This document shows, piece after piece, positions 9,663-18,624 of a stretch of DNA of 64,000 nucleotides (positions are counted from its first letter, which is position 1; the number at the start of each line of letters is the position of its first letter). Source of the DNA: Pseudomonas abietaniphila (GTDB lineage Bacteria > Pseudomonadota > Gammaproteobacteria > Pseudomonadales > Pseudomonadaceae); the NCBI RefSeq assembly GCF_039697315.1, contig NZ_CP155619.1:4836001-4900000 (forward strand), read 5' to 3'. The position numbers were made by a program, and so were the translations under genes. The notes beneath the pieces were generated by a model. It saw only the letters and a list, made by a program, of their open reading frames with translations, ran no database searches and was not told where the DNA came from.

Positions 9663-10603
9663 TTTGGTTTGGCCGGTTGCTGGGCATTCAGGTAGTCGCG
9701 CAGTTGCTCCACCATCTCGCGTTGTGTGCTCAGCGGAATCATCAACACGCGCAGCTTCTTGGCCAGCAACTCCCAGCGTGCCTGCCGCGCTTCACCCTGC
9801 GCACGGTAGGTCTGACGCAGGTCGGGGTTAAGGGTGTCGAGTTCCAGTTGCGCGCCTTTTTCGGCGAACCTCAACAGTCCGGCGGCGGGCAGCGCATGAT
9901 CCAGCGGATCGGACAACGGCAGCAGCAACAGGTCGCAGTGCCGCGAAAGCAAGGCCAGTTGCTGTTCGGCGGAGTCGGACAGGGTTCGTTCGTCGCACAG
10001 GATGAATACCAGGCTTCCCGGCCGCAGGACTTCCCGCGCACGACGCAGGGCGACACCAAAGGTGTCCCGGTCTGCCACCGCTTCGGTGTGCAGGGACTGA
10101 TTGACCCGCACCAGCCGGTTGAGCAGTTGCAGCAAGCTCTGCTTGCTGCGTCGCGGCTTGATTTCGTAGTGCTCGTTGTCGCCGAATACCAGCCCGCCGA
10201 CGCGATCGTTGTGGCCCAGCGCGGCCCAGCCAATCAGGGCGGCGGCCTGCGCCGCGAGTACCGATTTGAACATCAGGCCAGAGCCGAAAAACACGCGACG
10301 GCTTTGTTCGACCATGAGGAAAATCGGCCGCTCACGCTCTTCATGAAACAGCTTGGTGTGCGGCTCTTGGGTTCGGGCGGTGACGCGCCAGTCGATAGTG
10401 CGCACGTCGTCGCCGGCCTGATAGACGCGCACCTGATCGAAGTCGACACCGCGCCCGCGCAGCTTGGAGTGGTGCAGGCCGATCAGCGGGCTGCGTCGGC
10501 TGGGCGACGAAAACAGCTGCACTTCCCGCACGCGATGGCGCATCTCGATCAGCTCGGCAAGGCTGATGCGGATGCCCGGTTGGGAAATCAGATAGGGTTG
10601 CAT
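9659..10603 (-). CDS. DUF58 domain protein
   Basis: This 314-aa soluble protein carries the DUF58 signature GDDVRTIDWRVTAR (about residues 62-75), preceded by RGRGVDFDQVRVYQ. The second half looks like a degenerate VWA fold (LVFILCDERTLSD). Members sit directly downstream of MoxR ATPases and are thought to act with them. I choose the ATG at 10603 (MQPYLISQ), four bases after the moxR stop. An in-frame start at 10621 would overlap moxR and add six residues, and cannot be excluded. No membrane span is seen. Confidence 0.88.
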   Translation of the reverse strand: MQPYLISQPGIRISLAELIEMRHRVREVQLFSSPSRRSPLIGLHHSKLRGRGVDFDQVRVYQAGDDVRTIDWRVTARTQEPHTKLFHEERERPIFLMVEQSRRVFFGSGLMFKSVLAAQAAALIGWAALGHNDRVGGLVFGDNEHYEIKPRRSKQSLLQLLNRLVRVNQSLHTEAVADRDTFGVALRRAREVLRPGSLVFILCDERTLSDSAEQQLALLSRHCDLLLLPLSDPLDHALPAAGLLRFAEKGAQLELDTLNPDLRQTYRAQGEARQARWELLAKKLRVLMIPLSTQREMVEQLRDYLNAQQPAKPK

Positions 10604-10607
10604 GGGG

Positions 10608-11567
10608 TCAGGCGACGGCAACGACGTCGAGAATGCGCTGGATCACGCGGTCCTGATCAATGCCCGCGGCTTCGGCTTCGAACGACAGAATGATGCGATG
10701 ACGCAGCACGTCGAACACCATCGCCTGAATGTCCTCGGGGCTGACGAAGTCACGGCCGGCCAGCCAGGCGTGGGCCCTTGCGCAGCGGTCCAGAGAGATC
10801 GAGCCACGGGGGCTGGCGCCGTAACCGATCCACTCGGCCAGCTCTGCGTCGAACTTGGCGGGTGTGCGGGTGGCCATGACCAGTTGCACCAGGTATTCCT
10901 CCACCGCGTCGGCCATGTACAGGCCAAGGATCTCTTTACGTGCGGCGAAGATTGCCTGCTGGGTCACGCGCCGCTCCGGCTTGGTTTCACCGTTCAAGGC
11001 TTCGCCACGGGCCTGCTGCAGAATCTTGCGTTCGACGTTGGCATCGGGGAAACCGATTTTGACGTGCATCAGAAAGCGGTCGAGCTGAGCTTCGGGCAGC
11101 GGATACGTGCCTTCCTGCTCGATCGGGTTCTGTGTGGCCATGACCAGAAACAGCGGCGACAGATCGTAGGTGCTTCGCCCAACACTGACCTGGCGCTCGG
11201 CCATGGCTTCAAGCAGCGCCGACTGGACCTTGGCGGGCGCCCGGTTGATTTCGTCCGCCAGCACCAGGTTGTGGAAGATCGGACCCTGCTGGAAGACGAA
11301 GCTGCCGGTTTCCGGGCGATAGATCTCGGTGCCGGTGATGTCGGCGGGCAACAGGTCGGGCGTGAACTGGATGCGATGGAACTCGGCCTCGATGCCTTCG
11401 GCCAGTTCCTTGATCGCTTTGGTCTTGGCCAGGCCCGGCGCACCTTCGACCAGCATGTGGCCGTCGGCAAGCAGCGCGATCAGCAGGCGCTCCACCAGTT
11501 TCTCCTGCCCCAGAATCTGAGTGGAGAGAAAGGTTCGCAGCGCGATCAACGCTTCACGATGTTCCAT
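10608..11567 (-). CDS. moxR: MoxR-family AAA+ ATPase
   Basis: This 319-aa AAA+ ATPase has Walker A GAPGLAKT (near residue 41), Walker B LVLADEINRAP (near 98), sensor 1 in ATQNP (near 142) and an arginine-rich lid (YGASPRGSISLDRCARA near 255). MoxR proteins act as chaperone-like ATPases for VWA-domain partners, two of which are encoded just downstream. It is the first gene of the six-gene operon that runs to 4699. The start MEHREAL at 11567 is preferred over a start 36 bases upstream because that extension is not family-like. The operon promoter should lie in 11568-11753, but no convincing -35/-10 pair stood out. Confidence 0.94.
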   Translation of the reverse strand: MEHREALIALRTFLSTQILGQEKLVERLLIALLADGHMLVEGAPGLAKTKAIKELAEGIEAEFHRIQFTPDLLPADITGTEIYRPETGSFVFQQGPIFHNLVLADEINRAPAKVQSALLEAMAERQVSVGRSTYDLSPLFLVMATQNPIEQEGTYPLPEAQLDRFLMHVKIGFPDANVERKILQQARGEALNGETKPERRVTQQAIFAARKEILGLYMADAVEEYLVQLVMATRTPAKFDAELAEWIGYGASPRGSISLDRCARAHAWLAGRDFVSPEDIQAMVFDVLRHRIILSFEAEAAGIDQDRVIQRILDVVAVA

Positions 11568-11753
11568 CGATGACGGTTCCTGGCAGGTGCGCAGCAGCGC
11601 CAAAAGGGCGCCGAAGCTGGGGGCGTTACTTTAATCCATCCGAGGGGGTGGCGACTAACCGGCCAAGGGGTTTTTTCAGCGTTTGGTAGAGTTCGCGGGG
11701 TAAAAGTGAGAATTGTCTGACAGATTCCGGGTATTCCCACTGTTACGCGGCGT

Positions 11754-12116
11754 TTACGCTGTGATCTCGCTGACGTACGTCCCCACCTCCCTGAGGATGA
11801 TCTTCAGCGTTTCATCCAGATCCCGCAGCTCGTTGGCCGGCGTGCTGTGGGTGATCTCGTAAACGGTGTCACCGCCGAACGGCTTGGCGTCAGTGGCATC
11901 GATTTCCACGACCAGACGGGTCGCAGAGAACGTCACTTTCAAATTCGAATCGACGTGAATGGTGTCGTCGCGGAAGGTGATGTCGACCTCGTCTTCATCC
12001 GGGAAGCGCGCCAGCAGGAACAGATCGCCGTTCGTGGCGTGGCAGCAGGCCAGCGCCATGTCATCTTCTTCCTCGTCGCAAGGGTTGTGGATGAAGCTGT
12101 CGGTGATCATCTTCAT
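11754..12116 (-). CDS. Conserved small acidic protein of unknown function
   Basis: This 120-aa protein has no signal peptide, membrane span or recognised domain. It is acidic (EEEDD near residue 16; DEDEVD near 40) and predicted to be mostly beta strands, with one cysteine pair region (LACCHATNG). Codon use matches the neighbours and the frame has no competing reading, so it appears genuine. It sits between the moxR operon and gdhB in opposite orientation to gdhB, an arrangement I associate with other Pseudomonas genomes. No function can be assigned. Confidence 0.75.
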   Translation of the reverse strand: MKMITDSFIHNPCDEEEDDMALACCHATNGDLFLLARFPDEDEVDITFRDDTIHVDSNLKVTFSATRLVVEIDATDAKPFGGDTVYEITHSTPANELRDLDETLKIILREVGTYVSEITA

Positions 12117-12667
12117 GGGCGTAGGTCCTGTGGCTCGGTTCGGGGCAGGGAGAGATTTTGCCAGCCCTGAAGATTTTTTGCCTGCTTGTCGACTTGCCCG
12201 GTTCCAATGGCTTGCGCCAACACCCGTGGGAGCGAATTCATTCGCGAAAATGTTTTAGGCGACGGAGATGTATGGGTTGTGGTGGCGTCTCGCGAATGAA
12301 TTCGCTCCCACAGGTGTCCGCAACTCCCTTACATGGGCAACATTCCGTTGCAAGCCGATGTCCGAATATGTCGCAGGACCGCAAGCAGCCGCGTGGCAGC
12401 AATCGTTAAGCTGCGTAGCAGATGAACGGAAGTGTGGCCGAGCCTGCCTGGGCAGACGTCACACCGATCGTCATTCGGGTCGGATCAATGTGACGACGCA
12501 CACACGACGAGCGTTAGTACTAAGGCAAGTGTGAGCACGCACCGCGCCTTGTCACGTTTTGCTGACTATCATCGAACAGACGCAAAACGGGCGAACACAC
12601 TTACATGCACGACCCCGAAACACGCATCTCTCCTATATAAAAGCCCAAGCCAAGCGGAGTACCACAG
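12117..12667. other. Intergenic region upstream of gdhB
   Basis: 551 bp without a supported gene. It contains the REP-like pair at 12226-12313 and a gdhB ribosome-binding site (GGAG at 12656-12659, eight bases before the ATG). A TATATAAA stretch at 12634-12641 is AT-rich, but no -35 box at proper spacing was found, so the gdhB promoter is unresolved. No tRNA or other RNA gene was recognised. Confidence 0.6.
12226..12313. repeat. REP-like inverted pair, type A
   Basis: Two copies of a palindromic unit (core GGGAGCGAATTCATTCGCGA) in opposite orientation about 40 bp apart, the REP-doublet arrangement seen in Pseudomonas. Other copies lie at 29525-29617, 34308-34371 and 34525-34548. Confidence 0.85.
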
Positions 12668-15600
12668 ATGGCGTTCTTCACCGCAGCCAGCAAGTCCGAC
12701 TTCCAGCACCAACTGAGAGCGGCACTGGCCCAGCACATCAGTGAACAGTCACTGCCACAAGTGGCGCTGTTCGCCGATCAATTCTTCGGCATCATTTCCC
12801 TCGATGAACTGACCCAGCGCAGGCTTTCCGACCTCGCCGGTTGCACCCTGTCTGCCTGGCGTCTGCTCGAGCGTTTCGAACACAGCAAGCCTGAGGTTCG
12901 CGTCTACAACCCTGACTACGAGCGTCACGGCTGGCAATCGACGCACACCGCGGTCGAAGTGTTGCACCACGACCTGCCGTTCCTGGTCGACTCGGTTCGT
13001 ACCGAGCTGAACCGTCGTGGTTACAGCATTCACACGTTACAGACCACCGTACTGAGCGTGCGTCGCGACGAGAAAGGTCAGTTGGTCGAGTTGCTGCCAA
13101 AAGGCACCACCGGCGATGGCGTGCTGCAAGAATCGCTGATGTACCTGGAGATCGACCGCTGCGCCAACGCCGCAGAATTGAACGTGCTGGCCCGCGAGCT
13201 TGAGCAAGTGCTCGGTGAAGTCCGCGTGGCCGTTGAAGACTTCGAACCGATGAAGGCCAAGCTGCACGAACTGCTGGCTGGCATCGACGCCAACGAATAC
13301 GCCGTTGACCCGGACGAGAAAGCCGAGGTCAAGGTGTTCCTCGAATGGCTGGTGAACAATCATTTCACCTTCCTGGGCTACGAAGAGTTCACCGTCAACG
13401 GGGGGAGCGAAGGCGGTCAACTGACCTACGATCAGTCTTCCTTCCTGGGCCTGACCAAACTGCTGCGTGCGGGGCTCACGGCTGAAGACCTGCACATCGA
13501 AGGCTATGCAGTGAATTACCTGCAGGAGCCAACGCTGCTGTCGTTCGCCAAGGCCGCGCACCCGAGTCGTGTGCATCGCCCGGCGTACCCGGACTACGTG
13601 TCGATCCGCCAGATCGACGCCGACGGCAGCGTCATCAAGGAATGCCGCTTCATGGGCCTGTATACCTCGTCGGTGTACGGCGAGAGTGTGCGCAATATCC
13701 CTTACATTCGCCGCAAAGTCGCCGAAGTCGAACGCCGTTCAGGTTTCGATGCCAAGGCGCACCTGGGTAAAGAGCTGGCGCAAGTCGTAGAAGTGCTGCC
13801 ACGCGACGACTTGTTCCAGACCCCGGTGGACGAACTGTTCACCACCGTCATGTCGATCGTGCAGATCCAGGAACGCAACAAGATTCGCGTGTTCCTGCGC
13901 AAAGACCCCTACGGCCGTTTCTGCTACTGCCTGGCCTACGTGCCGCGCGACGTTTACTCCACCGAAGTCCGTCAGAAGATCCAGCAAGTGCTGATGGATC
14001 GCCTGAAGGCCAGCGACTGCGAATTCTGGACCTTCTTCTCTGAGTCGGTACTGGCCCGGGTGCAGTTGATTCTGCGCGTGGACCCGAAAGTCACCCTGGA
14101 CATCGACCCGCAACAACTGGAAAACGAAGTGATCCAGGCCTGCCGTTCGTGGAAGGACGATTACGCGAGCCTGGTCATCGAAAGCTTCGGCGAAGCGCAA
14201 GGCACCAACGTGCTGGCCGACTTCCCGAAAGGCTTCCCGGCCGGCTACCGCGAGCGTTTCGCCGCGCATTCGGCCGTGGTCGACATGCAGCACCTGCTGA
14301 ACCTGACCGAAGCCAACCCGCTGGTCATGAGCTTCTATCAGCCGCTGTCGGGCGACAAGGCGCAGCTGCACTGCAAGCTGTACCACGCCGACACCCCGTT
14401 GGCGCTGTCCGACGTCTTGCCGATCCTGGAAAATCTCGGCCTGCGCGTGCTGGGCGAGTTCCCGTATCGTCTGCGCCACACCAATGGCCGCGAGTTCTGG
14501 ATTCACGACTTCGCCTTCACCTATGGCGAAGGCCTGAACCTCGACCTGCAGCAGCTCAATGACACGCTGCAGGACGCCTTTGTCCACATCGTCCGTGGCG
14601 ATGCCGAAAACGATGCGTTCAACCGCCTGGTGCTGACCGCCGGTTTGCCGTGGCGTGACGTGGCGCTGTTGCGCGCTTATGCCCGGTACCTGAAACAGAT
14701 CCGTCTGGGCTTCGATCTGGGCTACATCGCCAGCACCCTGAACAACCACGCCGACATCGCGCGTGAGCTGACCCGACTGTTCAAGACCCGCTTCTACCTC
14801 GCGCGCAAGCTGAGCGGTGGCGATCTGGACGACATGCAGTCGCGCCTGGAGCAGGCGATTCTCTCGGCACTGGACGACGTTCAGGTGCTCAACGAAGACC
14901 GCATCCTGCGTCGCTACCTTGATCTGATCAAGGCGACCATGCGCACCAACTTCTACCAGACCGACGCCAACGGTCAGAACAAGAGCTACTTCAGCTTCAA
15001 GTTTAACCCGCGTCTGATTCCTGAACTGCCCAAGCCGGTGCCGAAGTTTGAAATCTTCGTGTATTCGCCGCGCGTCGAAGGCGTTCACCTGCGTTTCGGC
15101 AACGTTGCGCGCGGTGGCCTGCGCTGGTCCGACCGTGAAGAAGACTTCCGTACCGAAGTCCTGGGTCTGGTAAAAGCCCAGCAAGTGAAGAACTCGGTCA
15201 TCGTGCCCGTGGGCGCAAAAGGCGGCTTCCTGCCGCGCCGTCTGCCGACTACCGGCACCCGTGACGAGATCCAGGCCGAAGCGATCGCCTGCTACCGCAT
15301 CTTTATTTCCGGTCTGCTGGACATTACCGACAACCTGAAAGAAGGCGCCCTGGTGCCGCCGGCCAACGTCGTGCGTCATGACGACGATGACCCGTATCTG
15401 GTCGTGGCCGCGGACAAAGGCACCGCGACCTTCTCCGACATCGCCAACGGCATTGCCATCGACTACGGCTTCTGGCTGGGCGACGCGTTCGCCTCGGGCG
15501 GTTCGGCCGGTTACGACCACAAGAAGATGGGCATCACCGCCAAGGGCGCGTGGGTCGGCGTTCAGCGTCACTTCCGTGAGCGCGGCATCAACGTTCAACA

Positions 15601-17524
15601 GGACACCATCAGCGTGATCGGCGTCGGCGACATGGCCGGTGACGTGTTCGGTAACGGCCTGTTGATGTCCGACAAGCTGCAACTGGTGGCAGCGTTCAAC
15701 CACCTGCACATCTTCATCGACCCTAATCCCGATCCGGCCACCAGCTTTGCCGAGCGTCAGCGTCTGTTCGACCTGCCGCGTTCGGCCTGGACCGATTACG
15801 ACACCAGCATCATGTCCGAGGGTGGCGGTATCTTCCCGCGCAGCCTGAAGAGCATCACCATCACCCCGCAGATGAAAGCGCGGTTCGACATCAGCGCCGA
15901 CAAACTGACCCCGACCGAACTGATGCACGCGTTGCTCAAGGCGCCGGTGGACCTGCTGTGGAACGGCGGTATCGGCACCTACGTCAAGGCCAGTTCCGAG
16001 AGCCATGCCGACGTCGGCGACAAGGCCAACGACGCCCTGCGCGTCAACGGCAACCAGCTGCGCTGCAAGGTGGTGGGTGAGGGCGGTAACCTGGGCATGA
16101 CCCAGTTGGGTCGCGTCGAGTTCGGCTTGCTGGGCGGCGCCACCAACACCGACTTCATCGACAATGCCGGTGGTGTGGACTGCTCCGACCACGAAGTGAA
16201 CATCAAGATCCTGCTCAACGAGGTGGTGCAGGCCGGTGACATGACCGAGAAGCAACGCAACCTGCTGCTCGAAAGCATGACCGACGAAGTGGGCAATCTG
16301 GTGCTCGGCAACAACTACAAGCAGACGCAGGCGCTGTCGTTGGCCGCTCGCCGTGCTTACGAGCGCATCGCCGAATACAAGCGTCTGATGAACGACCTGG
16401 AGTCTCGCGGCAAGCTGGACCGTGCCATCGAGTTCCTCCCGGCCGAAGATCAACTGGCCGAGCGCATCGCCGAGAAGCAGGGTCTGACCCGCGCTGAACT
16501 GTCGGTGCTGATCTCGTACAGCAAGATCGACCTCAAGGAAGCGCTGCTGGAGTCTCGCGTACCGGACGACGATTACCTGGCCCGCGACATGGAAACCGCG
16601 TTTCCGCCTTCACTGGGTGCGAAATTCTCGGAATCCATGCGCCGTCACCGCCTGAAGCGCGAAATCGTCAGCACCCAGATCGCCAACGATCTGGTCAACC
16701 ACATGGGCATCACCTTCGTGCAGCGGCTCAAAGAGTCGACCGGCATGAGCGCGGCGAACGTGGCCGGTGCTTACGTGATCGTGCGTGACATCTTCCACCT
16801 CCCGCACTGGTTCCGTCAGATCGAGGCGCTGGACTACAAGGTCCCGGCTGAGATTCAGCTGGCGCTGATGGATGAACTGATGCGCCTGGGCCGCCGTGCG
16901 ACCCGCTGGTTCCTGCGCAGCCGTCGCAACGAACTGGACGCCGCACGCGACGTCGCGCACTTCGGTCCGCACATCGCCGCACTGGGCCTGAAACTGGACG
17001 AGCTGCTGGAAGGCCCGACCCGCGAAGTCTGGCAGGCGCGTTATCAGGAATACGTCGAAGCGGGCGTGCCGGAGTTGCTGGCACGGATGGTTGCCGGGAC
17101 GACGCACCTGTACACGCTGTTGCCGATCATCGAAGCCTCTGACGTCACGGGCCAGAATGCGGCCGATGTGGCGAAGGTGTACTTCGCCGTAGGCAGCTCG
17201 CTGGACGTGACCTGGTACCTGCAGCAGATCAGTGCGCTGCCGGTCGAGAACAACTGGCAGGCCCTGGCCCGCGAAGCGTTCCGCGACGACATCGACTGGC
17301 AGCAACGGGCGATCACAGTGTCCGTCCTGCAGATGCCGAACGGCCCTGCGGATGTGGAAGAGCGCCTGAACCTATGGCTGGAGCAGCACATGCCGATGGT
17401 CGAGCGCTGGCGCGCGATGTTGGTTGAACTGCGTGCGGCGAGTGGTAATGACTACGCGATGTACGCCGTTGCCAACCGCGAGCTGCTGGATCTGGCCATG
17501 AGCGGGCAGACTGCTGTGGTTTGA
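12668..17524 (+). CDS. gdhB: NAD-specific glutamate dehydrogenase, 180-kDa class
   Basis: This catabolic enzyme oxidatively deaminates L-glutamate to 2-oxoglutarate with NAD+. At 1,618 aa it has the length of the large (L_180) GDH class of Pseudomonas and Streptomyces. The N-terminal third is the long regulatory region with ACT-like segments (HDLPFLVDSVRTELNRRG near residue 100). The catalytic core lies at about 800-1200 and includes GLRWSDREEDFRTEVLGL, the lysine-bearing PVGAKGGF segment and the nucleotide-binding segment IGVGDMAGDVFGNGLL. Start: ATG at 12668 with GGAG eight bases upstream. A rho-independent terminator follows 22 bases after the stop, so it is monocistronic. No frameshift is seen; a 904-codon antisense frame is a codon-bias artefact. 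Confidence 0.97.
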   Translation: MAFFTAASKSDFQHQLRAALAQHISEQSLPQVALFADQFFGIISLDELTQRRLSDLAGCTLSAWRLLERFEHSKPEVRVYNPDYERHGWQSTHTAVEVLHHDLPFLVDSVRTELNRRGYSIHTLQTTVLSVRRDEKGQLVELLPKGTTGDGVLQESLMYLEIDRCANAAELNVLARELEQVLGEVRVAVEDFEPMKAKLHELLAGIDANEYAVDPDEKAEVKVFLEWLVNNHFTFLGYEEFTVNGGSEGGQLTYDQSSFLGLTKLLRAGLTAEDLHIEGYAVNYLQEPTLLSFAKAAHPSRVHRPAYPDYVSIRQIDADGSVIKECRFMGLYTSSVYGESVRNIPYIRRKVAEVERRSGFDAKAHLGKELAQVVEVLPRDDLFQTPVDELFTTVMSIVQIQERNKIRVFLRKDPYGRFCYCLAYVPRDVYSTEVRQKIQQVLMDRLKASDCEFWTFFSESVLARVQLILRVDPKVTLDIDPQQLENEVIQACRSWKDDYASLVIESFGEAQGTNVLADFPKGFPAGYRERFAAHSAVVDMQHLLNLTEANPLVMSFYQPLSGDKAQLHCKLYHADTPLALSDVLPILENLGLRVLGEFPYRLRHTNGREFWIHDFAFTYGEGLNLDLQQLNDTLQDAFVHIVRGDAENDAFNRLVLTAGLPWRDVALLRAYARYLKQIRLGFDLGYIASTLNNHADIARELTRLFKTRFYLARKLSGGDLDDMQSRLEQAILSALDDVQVLNEDRILRRYLDLIKATMRTNFYQTDANGQNKSYFSFKFNPRLIPELPKPVPKFEIFVYSPRVEGVHLRFGNVARGGLRWSDREEDFRTEVLGLVKAQQVKNSVIVPVGAKGGFLPRRLPTTGTRDEIQAEAIACYRIFISGLLDITDNLKEGALVPPANVVRHDDDDPYLVVAADKGTATFSDIANGIAIDYGFWLGDAFASGGSAGYDHKKMGITAKGAWVGVQRHFRERGINVQQDTISVIGVGDMAGDVFGNGLLMSDKLQLVAAFNHLHIFIDPNPDPATSFAERQRLFDLPRSAWTDYDTSIMSEGGGIFPRSLKSITITPQMKARFDISADKLTPTELMHALLKAPVDLLWNGGIGTYVKASSESHADVGDKANDALRVNGNQLRCKVVGEGGNLGMTQLGRVEFGLLGGATNTDFIDNAGGVDCSDHEVNIKILLNEVVQAGDMTEKQRNLLLESMTDEVGNLVLGNNYKQTQALSLAARRAYERIAEYKRLMNDLESRGKLDRAIEFLPAEDQLAERIAEKQGLTRAELSVLISYSKIDLKEALLESRVPDDDYLARDMETAFPPSLGAKFSESMRRHRLKREIVSTQIANDLVNHMGITFVQRLKESTGMSAANVAGAYVIVRDIFHLPHWFRQIEALDYKVPAEIQLALMDELMRLGRRATRWFLRSRRNELDAARDVAHFGPHIAALGLKLDELLEGPTREVWQARYQEYVEAGVPELLARMVAGTTHLYTLLPIIEASDVTGQNAADVAKVYFAVGSSLDVTWYLQQISALPVENNWQALAREAFRDDIDWQQRAITVSVLQMPNGPADVEERLNLWLEQHMPMVERWRAMLVELRAASGNDYAMYAVANRELLDLAMSGQTAVV

Positions 17525-17546
17525 TCATTGTCTGAGTGGTAACCGG

Positions 17547-17577
17547 AGCCCCGTGTCGAGAGATGCGGGGCTTTTTT
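17547..17577 (+). terminator. gdhB rho-independent terminator
   Basis: Seven-base-pair stem AGCCCCG / CGGGGCT with a 12-nt loop, followed by six T residues (17572-17577), starting 22 bases after the gdhB stop. Confidence 0.9.
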
Positions 17578-17789
17578 GTTTTGTGGCGTTTGGTTTGTCA
17601 GGTATTGGGAACGTTGAAAGCAGATCTTTGTTGGAGTCTGGAATGGGGGTATATCCGTTTCTGCGGTAACGGCGGCTTACGGTTCCGCTCTTACAGCGGG
17701 TCACTTTTGTAAAAAGCCGAAATGTCGGACTACGAAAAAGTAACCAAAAACGCTTTGCTCCCGGCTTGGCCCTCCTGCGTCGGGTTCCC

Positions 17790-18530
17790 GCACTCCGACG
17801 GCGCGCAGTGGGTCGAGCGGCATGGATTCGGGGAGAGCGCCGCTAGGGCATGGATGCCCACCACCGAACCTGTAGGAGCAGTCGGAGGTTACGACGGCCG
17901 CGAAAGCGGTGGGTCAGCTGCAAATGTTTTATCTGATACACCGCCTTCGCGGCCGTCGTAACCTCCGACTGCTCCCACAAGTGAATCGGGCCGAGGCCGA
18001 GATCAACGTTCGCTTTTGATCTTGATCTTCATACGCGATAGATCAGACACCGCAGAACGCGACTTGGGTGCAGGCCAAACGTAGACGACGCGCAGTGGGC
18101 CGAGCGGCATGAATTCCGCGAGAGCGCCGCTAGAGCATGGATGCCCGCCGTCGTAACCTCCGACTGCTCCCACAAGTGAATCGGGGCGAGGCCGAGATCA
18201 ACGTCCGCTTTTGATCTTGATCTTCATACGCGATAGATCAGATGCCGCAGAACGCGACTTGGGTGCAGGCCAAACGCAGACGACGCGCAGTGGGCCGAGC
18301 GGCATGGATGCCGGGAGAGCGCCGTCAGGGCATGGATGCCCGCCACCGAACCTGTAGGAGCAGTCGGAGGTTACGACGGCCGCGAAAGCGGTGGGTCAGC
18401 TGCAAATGTGTTATCTGACACACCGCCTTCGCGGCCGTCGTAACCTCCGACTGCTCCTACAGGGGATCGGGGCGAGGCCGAGATCAACGTTCGCTTTTGA
18501 CCTTGATCTTCATACGCGAGAGCCGCCCCC
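17790..18530. repeat. Tandem array of three long palindrome-bearing units
   Basis: Three head-to-tail units occupy about 17790-18080, 18081-18283 and 18284-18530. Each starts with GCGCAGTGGGYCGAGCGGCA-like sequence and ends with a segment containing CGCTTTTGATCTTGATCTTC. Units 1 and 3 carry a very long inverted repeat (17872-17980; 18352-18462) with arms of about 40 bp, TCGGAGGTTACGACGGCCGC paired with its complement around a loop of about 27 bp. Unit 2 keeps only the right arm (about 18146-18176). Short open frames here follow the repeat and have no coding support. Confidence 0.85.
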
Positions 18531-18575
18531 CGCCATGGAACCTTGAGCCACCCAAACCCAAACCAACCCCAACCC

Positions 18576-18604
18576 ATAAAAAAACCCCACCGAAGTGGGG
18601 TTCT
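18576..18604 (-). terminator. acnB rho-independent terminator
   Basis: Read on the minus strand, stem ACCCCAC / GTGGGGT with a TTCG loop, followed by a run of T residues (the A-run at 18578-18584 on the plus strand). It lies about 20 bases after the acnB stop. Confidence 0.9.
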
Positions 18605-18624
18605 TTCAACGCTCTGTTTCGATC

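Noticed and set aside
12421..12560. Possible tRNA or small RNA upstream of gdhB
   Set aside because: No cloverleaf, promoter-terminator pair or stable hairpin could be identified.
13739..16453. 904-codon minus-strand frame inside gdhB
   Set aside because: Antisense artefact of high-GC codon bias; gdhB is intact across it.
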